Source: Nannocystis sp. RBIL2
GTDB taxonomy: Bacteria > Myxococcota_A > Polyangia > Nannocystales > Nannocystaceae
Direction of reading: 5' to 3'
Length of the DNA: 64,000 nt
Assembly (NCBI RefSeq): GCF_026626745.1
Contig: NZ_JAPNJW010000001.1
Coordinates: 1,952,001 to 2,016,000 of the forward strand
The position numbers and the translations under genes are program-made. Within the stretch, counting starts at the first letter, position 1, and every line of letters begins with the position of its first letter. The notes under the pieces were generated by a model. That model had not been told where the DNA came from. It did not search any database and was given only the letters and a program-made list of their open reading frames with translations. This document shows, piece by piece, positions 59,757-64,000 of the stretch.

Positions 59757-60812
59757 ATGACCTTCTCCTCACGCCTGACCTCCACCCTCTTCCTCTCGAC
59801 CCTGCTCGCCTTTGCGCTCGGCGCCTGCGATCAGCAGCCCGGCGACCTCGGCCAAATGACCGACGGCGACGAAGCGCTGTGCGGCGACGGCGTCGTCCAG
59901 CCCGACGAGCAATGCGACGACGGCAACGGCGTCGACGGCGACGGCTGCACCGCCAATTGCACCCTCGAGAATAATCAGCCCGCCTGCGGCGACGCCATCC
60001 TCCAGCCCGGCGAGCAATGCGACGACGGCAACGGCCTCGACGGCGACGGCTGCACCGCCAACTGCACTCTTGAAAATAATCAGCCCGCCTGCGGCGACGG
60101 CCTCGTCCAGCCGGAGAACGGCGAGCAGTGCGACGACGGCAACGCAGTCGACGGCGACGGCTGCACCCCCACCTGCATGCTCGAGGGTCAGCCCCTGTGC
60201 GGCGACGGCATCGTCCACCCCCCCGAGCAATGCGACGACGGCAACGGCCAGGACGGCGACGGCTGCACCGCCAACTGCACCCTCGAGAATAATCAGCCCG
60301 CCTGCGGCGACAGCATCGTCCAGCCGGAGAACGGCGAGCAGTGCGACGACGGCAACGCAGTCGAAGGCGACGGCTGCACCCCCACCTGCATGCTCGAGGG
60401 TCAGCCCCTGTGCGGCGACGGCATCGTCCACCCCCTCGAGCAATGCGACGACGGCAACGGCCAGGACGGCGACGGCTGCACCGCCAATTGCACCCTCGAG
60501 GCCCAGCCCCTGTGCGGTGACGGCATCGTCCACCCCCTCGAGCAGTGCGACGACGGCAACGCCATCGACGGCGACGGCTGCACCACCACCTGCATGCTCG
60601 AGGGCCAGGGCGCCTGCGGCGACGGCGTCCTCCAGCCCCCCGAGCAATGCGACGACGGCAACGGCCAGGACGGCGACGGCTGCACCGCCAATTGCACCCT
60701 CGAGGCCCAGCCCCTGTGCGGCGACAGCATCGTCCAGCCCGGCGAGCAGTGCGACGACGGCAACGCGGTCGACGGCGACGGCTGCACGGTCACCTGCCTG
60801 CTCGAGGGCTGA
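59757..60812 (+). CDS. DUF4215 repeat-only lipoprotein
   Basis: The 351-residue protein starts MTFSSRLTSTLFLSTLLAF and has a lipobox ALGAC. The rest is nine head-to-tail cysteine repeats of ~34-36 residues (CGDGIVHPPEQCDDGNGQDGDGCTANC-type), with almost no other sequence. Repeats fall into two alternating subtypes, ending TANCTLE or TPTCMLEG. The repeats are very similar in DNA, which implies recent expansion. DUF4215 repeats elsewhere decorate surface proteins; here they form the whole mature protein, perhaps a disulphide-stabilised calcium-binding stalk (DGDGC). Confidence 0.88.
   Translation: MTFSSRLTSTLFLSTLLAFALGACDQQPGDLGQMTDGDEALCGDGVVQPDEQCDDGNGVDGDGCTANCTLENNQPACGDAILQPGEQCDDGNGLDGDGCTANCTLENNQPACGDGLVQPENGEQCDDGNAVDGDGCTPTCMLEGQPLCGDGIVHPPEQCDDGNGQDGDGCTANCTLENNQPACGDSIVQPENGEQCDDGNAVEGDGCTPTCMLEGQPLCGDGIVHPLEQCDDGNGQDGDGCTANCTLEAQPLCGDGIVHPLEQCDDGNAIDGDGCTTTCMLEGQGACGDGVLQPPEQCDDGNGQDGDGCTANCTLEAQPLCGDSIVQPGEQCDDGNAVDGDGCTVTCLLEG
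59874..60807 (+). repeat. ~105-bp coding tandem repeat, nine copies
   Basis: Copies of 102-108 bp encode the DUF4215 modules. Two six-base insertions encoding EN (QPENGEQ) mark the third and fifth copies, suggesting a two-repeat unit was duplicated. Confidence 0.8.
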
Positions 60813-61190
60813 GCCCGCGTCCGCAGATCGGCTGTCCAGTTAAAATTCTTCAACCTTCGGCCGGCCGCGCGGAGCGCTCGACAACGAGCGAGGCCCGGCC
60901 GTCGCCGATGAATCCCTCTTCAGGTGTACCTCATCGCCCCACGTGCTACCTCGATGCTCGCCCCCCGTCGCCCTGGAATGTCGCGTCCGCCGCCGCACCG
61001 TCGGCAATGGGGACACTTCGACGCGACCCGAAATCACCGGCCCGCCGCGGCCGCCGTCGATTCATCGGTGATTCACCGGCGCGCGCCGCAGTGATTCATC
61101 GCAGCGCCGGCGCTCGCGGGTGCGACAACCCGTCCGCGGCTCAATTCGCGGACTTTCGACAATCGCGAGCCGACGTGCTTCACTGCCGCC
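60813..61190. other. Intergenic region (378 bp)
   Basis: No gene is supported. A short AT-rich stretch (AGTTAAAATTCTTCAA) lies just after the repeat-protein gene at 60838-60853. The rest should contain the promoter of the PAS-STAS gene. Confidence 0.5.
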
Positions 61191-62330
61191 ATGCACACGC
61201 CTGGTGAAGAGGGGGGGCCGGCGGTCGCCCACCGCGTGCCGTTCGTGCTCGTCGGCTTCGACCGCGACCTGCGGATCTCGGAGTGGAACGAGCGCGCCGA
61301 GCGGCAGTTCGGCCGCAGCGCCGCCGACGCCCGCGGTCACGGCGTCGCCGAGCTCTTGCCGCTGGCGGCCGGCGACTGGCGCGACCTGTGGACCGAGCGC
61401 GACGACGTCCCCCCGGTGTGGCTGGAACACGCCGACGGCCGCACCTGGGAGTGGACCGTCGCGCCGGTGCGCCAGGGCGAGCGCGTCGTCGGCGTCGCCT
61501 GCTACGGCGCCGACGTCACCGCGCGCGCCACCACCGCCCGCACGGCCGAGCTCGAGCACGTCATGCTGCGCGTGCTCGTCGACAACCTCCCGCTGGTCGT
61601 CTGCGCCTACGCCTCCGACGGCACCTACCTGTACGTCGGCGGCCAGGGCCTCGCCGCCACCCCGCTCACGGCGGAGAAGATGATCGGCCAGAACCCGCTC
61701 GTGATGTTCGCCGACAACCCCGACTCGGTGCAGTTCATCCGCCGCGGCCTCGAGGGCACCCCGACCCGCATGACGATCGAGTCGATGGGCCGCTGGTGGG
61801 ACAGCTGGCACATCCCCGCCCCGCCCGACAACCGCGCCGCCCTGGTCAGCATGTCCCTCGACGTCACCGAGTCGCACGCGCAGGAGCGCGAGCTGCGGGC
61901 CCGGCTCGAGCTGATCGAGCGCCAGCAGCGGGTGATCCGCGAGCTCTCGACCCCGATCATCGAGGTGTGGGACGGCGTGCTGGTGATGCCGATCATCGGC
62001 CTCGTCGACAGCATGCGCACCTCCGAGATCATGGACAGCCTGCTGCAGAGCCTCGGCCGCATGCGGGCCAAGTTCGCCATCCTCGACCTCACCGGCATCG
62101 AGGTCGTCGACACCGCCACCGCCAACCACCTGATAGCGATGATCCGCGCCGCCCGCCTGCTCGGCGCCGAGGGCATCCTCACCGGCATCCACCCCGGCAT
62201 CGCCCAGACGATCGTCACCCTCGGCGTCGACCTGCGCGGCTTCGTCGTCCACGCGACCCTGCGCCAGGCCCTCAAGCACTGCCTGGCCGCGATGGACGGA
62301 ACCCGCGCCCCCGCCGGCAAGCAGTCCTAG
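61191..62330 (+). CDS. PAS-STAS signalling protein (RsbR-like)
   Basis: The 379-residue protein has one or two PAS domains (about 15-110, VGFDRDLRISEWNERAERQFG; and about 120-235). A C-terminal RsbR-type STAS domain follows (about 245-370), beginning RELSTPIIEV. It contains DLTG and VVDTATAN, which carry threonines at the RsbR phosphorylation positions. RsbR-like proteins build stressosomes that capture a switch kinase. It has the same STAS type as the kinase-STAS protein at 1-4353. No RsbS, RsbT or RsbW is in the window. The PAS domains suggest small-molecule or redox sensing. Confidence 0.88.
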   Translation: MHTPGEEGGPAVAHRVPFVLVGFDRDLRISEWNERAERQFGRSAADARGHGVAELLPLAAGDWRDLWTERDDVPPVWLEHADGRTWEWTVAPVRQGERVVGVACYGADVTARATTARTAELEHVMLRVLVDNLPLVVCAYASDGTYLYVGGQGLAATPLTAEKMIGQNPLVMFADNPDSVQFIRRGLEGTPTRMTIESMGRWWDSWHIPAPPDNRAALVSMSLDVTESHAQERELRARLELIERQQRVIRELSTPIIEVWDGVLVMPIIGLVDSMRTSEIMDSLLQSLGRMRAKFAILDLTGIEVVDTATANHLIAMIRAARLLGAEGILTGIHPGIAQTIVTLGVDLRGFVVHATLRQALKHCLAAMDGTRAPAGKQS

Positions 62331-62744
62331 CGGCTCGTCCACGAGCCTTTTCGAAGCGCCGGCCCGCTCACGCCCGCAGAGCTCGCTGCTCTCGGCGATG
62401 TTGCGTGACGCGTCGCCGCGCTCAAGGCGCTCGCGCAGCCGACTCGCACATGCAGCGGGCGCGTCGCACATGTCCGCGAATAGAACGCGTAGCAGCTGGT
62501 TCGGGGCCGCGCGGCGATCGGGGAGGCCCCCCCACGACCGATCTCACGAACCGGTCGGCGAATCATGGGACCCGGACTTTGGAATTTCGTCAGCGACGGC
62601 CAATTCATCGCTCTGACGATCCTCCGAAATGGCCGCTGTCGACGCGCTGTCCATGAATGCCGACACCCTGGACGGGCGAAGAAAGGCCCTTGAAGACGAG
62701 GACGAATACCCGTAGGTTCGTCCCCCGAAAACCAGGAGTCACCC
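62331..62744. other. Intergenic region (414 bp)
   Basis: No gene is supported; the short Arg-rich frames lack start context. It should contain the promoter of the metalloprotease gene; its AGGAG lies at 62731-62735. Confidence 0.5.
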
Positions 62745-63548
62745 ATGATGTTGCGGAAGGCGTGTGTGGTATCGGCGATGTTCCTGTTCGCCTGTGGCGA
62801 ATCGGAGGTCATCGACGGGGCGGAGCTCGAGACGGTGAATCAGGAGATCGTCGACAACCTGCTGGCCGCGGGCTACCCGGACAGCGAGATCGAGGTCGGC
62901 GACGACGGCGTGGTCATCGTCGGCGGCGACGCGGTCGTCACTTTGGCCGCCTCGCGCGAGATGATCGGCCTCGACGGCCACGACGGTCACGACGGAGACA
63001 CCCAGTTTCGTCAGTACCGCACGACCAACCTGGTCGCCCCCGACGTCGCAGTCATCTGCATCGACGGCTCGGCCTACACCGGGACGATGGGCGCCGCGCT
63101 CGACAAGGCGATCGCCAACTACACCAGCCTGAACCTGTCGTTCGACATGGTGCGGACGAACGGCTCCGACGCCGGCTGCGACGCCGAGATCGTCATGACC
63201 GCCAAGGGCGGCGCCGGCGGCTCGTCGGGCTTCCCCGAGGGCGGGCTGCCCTACCACACGGTCAACGTCGGCAAGTCCACCGCCAACTACGGGCTCGCGG
63301 TCGCCACCCACGTCATCACGCACGAGCTGGGCCACTGCATCGGCTTCCGCCACACCGATTACTACAACCGCGCGATCAGCTGCGGCACCGGCGGCAACGA
63401 GGGCGACGCCGGCGTCGGCGCGATCCACATCCCCGGCACCCCCACCGACGCCGTCCTCAACGGCTCGGTCATGAACTCGTGCTTCAATCAGGGCAGCACG
63501 GGCCAGTGGACGCCCGGCGACCTCACCGCGCTGAACACTCTTTACTGA
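62745..63548 (+). CDS. Dual-action HEIGH-type metallopeptidase lipoprotein (M57-like)
   Basis: The 267-residue protein starts MMLRKACVVSAMFLFAC (lipobox Cys17) with AGGAG upstream. The metzincin-like zinc motif HELGHCIGFRHTD lies near residues 193-205, preceded by ATHVITHELGH. It also has SVMNSCFN near the C-terminus, consistent with the methionine turn. The layout matches the myxobacterial dual-action HEIGH metallopeptidase family (M57). It would be an exported zinc protease, possibly degrading prey proteins. The N-terminal ~95 residues may be a pro-region. Confidence 0.88.
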   Translation: MMLRKACVVSAMFLFACGESEVIDGAELETVNQEIVDNLLAAGYPDSEIEVGDDGVVIVGGDAVVTLAASREMIGLDGHDGHDGDTQFRQYRTTNLVAPDVAVICIDGSAYTGTMGAALDKAIANYTSLNLSFDMVRTNGSDAGCDAEIVMTAKGGAGGSSGFPEGGLPYHTVNVGKSTANYGLAVATHVITHELGHCIGFRHTDYYNRAISCGTGGNEGDAGVGAIHIPGTPTDAVLNGSVMNSCFNQGSTGQWTPGDLTALNTLY

Positions 63549-63658
63549 CAGCACGCTGGCCGCGCCGATTCGCAGCCGCGTGCCGGCTGCCATGATTCGC
63601 GCGGCCTCCTCGTATCGCCGCCCCCGCAGGACCGCCCGCGGCTGGGCGGCGAGCCGTT

Positions 63659-64000
63659 TCAGAGCGGCTCGAAGCAGTCGTAGTTGCGCATTCCGGCGAT
63701 CTGCCCGTCACTCAGCTCGAGGAACAGCGCCTGGCGGGCGCGCAGCTCGTGGCCGGCCGGCAGGTCGCGCAGCGGCACCGCGAGCGTGCCCGCCCAGTCG
63801 ACCTCCAGGACGACGCGATCGCCCTGGGCCAGCGCGTCGACCAGACTGTACCGCTGCGACCGCATCAACCCGGCCCCGCGGGCGGCGCTGGCGAGCACCG
63901 CCTCGCGGTCGCGCCGGACCCCGGCGGGGAACAGGCGGTGGGGCAGCTCGTGCTGGACCGGGTCGGGGTGAAAGAAGGCAGCGAGCGCCTCGCCGGTGGC
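63659..64000 (-). CDS. SnoaL-like / NTF2-fold protein (partial)
   Basis: The frame runs off the right edge, so the N-terminus is missing; the visible 113 residues begin ATGEALAAFFHPDPVQHELPHRLFPAG. The pattern ...VLEVDWAGTLAVPLRDLPAGHELRARQALFLELSDGQIAGMRNYDCFEPL is typical of SnoaL/NTF2-like proteins. This fold includes isomerases, hydrolases and ligand-binding proteins, so the activity is open. It is convergent with the metalloprotease gene. Confidence 0.72.
   Translation of the reverse strand, partial: ATGEALAAFFHPDPVQHELPHRLFPAGVRRDREAVLASAARGAGLMRSQRYSLVDALAQGDRVVLEVDWAGTLAVPLRDLPAGHELRARQALFLELSDGQIAGMRNYDCFEPL

Noticed and set aside
59874..60807. Regular ~105-bp repeats suggesting a CRISPR array
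   Set aside because: The repeats are coding DUF4215 modules without unique spacers.
62449..62475. CATG at 62449 and 62469 as another copy of the dispersed repeat
   Set aside because: Spacing is 20 bp, not 14, and no hairpin forms.

Overview
The window looks like chromosome of a high-GC predatory myxobacterium, most likely a Nannocystis-type organism. This is inferred from composition and gene style, not from a marker gene. Coding density is high with G/C-ending codons. Many lipoproteins carry long Thr/Ser/Gly/Glu linkers after the lipobox. Cysteine-rich DUF4215-type repeats, several Ser/Thr kinases, a sigma-54 activator, three-gene ECF sigma clusters and secreted hydrolases complete the picture. 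No tRNA, rRNA, CRISPR array or insertion sequence was recognised.

Layout. 1-4353: 3' part of a Ser/Thr kinase / AAA ATPase / GAF / STAS signalling protein. 4418-6453: divergent LysR regulator and zinc alcohol dehydrogenase. 6546-13842: surface lipoproteins (DUF4403-like, Cys-rich, PNGase F-like, amidohydrolase-like). 13866-19917: a DUF4157-headed polymorphic toxin followed by four tandem paralogous genes, the best candidate for an undescribed toxin/multi-immunity array. 20252-23985: housekeeping and small genes (FHA protein, DTW-domain enzyme, phosphatidylserine synthase, GST-like protein). 24041-30946: three large lipoproteins (ferritin-like, vWFD, beta-propeller). 31407-37289: FHA/sigma-54 activator abutting a Ser/Thr kinase with STAND and 14 WD40 repeats. 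37384-40321: two lipoproteins. 40720-46707: two genes resembling the Rhodococcus VapA family, then a trypsin-like protease, an ECF sigma factor, a small protein and a second Ser/Thr kinase. 46891-57000: lipoprotein hydrolases, an aminotransferase, a HutD-like protein, a glycoside hydrolase and a secreted HNH nuclease. 57189-59715: envelope protein / ECF sigma / membrane protein operon. 59757-64000: a pure DUF4215 repeat protein, a PAS-STAS protein, a HEXXH metalloprotease and a truncated SnoaL-like gene.

Two themes cross the window. First, much of the coding capacity is cell-surface lipoproteins and signalling proteins, in line with a predatory, socially competitive lifestyle. Second, a dispersed repeat with a strict 14-bp period (unit CATGTCCnnnnGGA, forming ATGTCC-N4-GGACAT hairpins) occurs at 13 loci. 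It fills six of the seven convergent intergenic gaps of 50 bp or more, so it probably acts as a bidirectional terminator or REP-like element.
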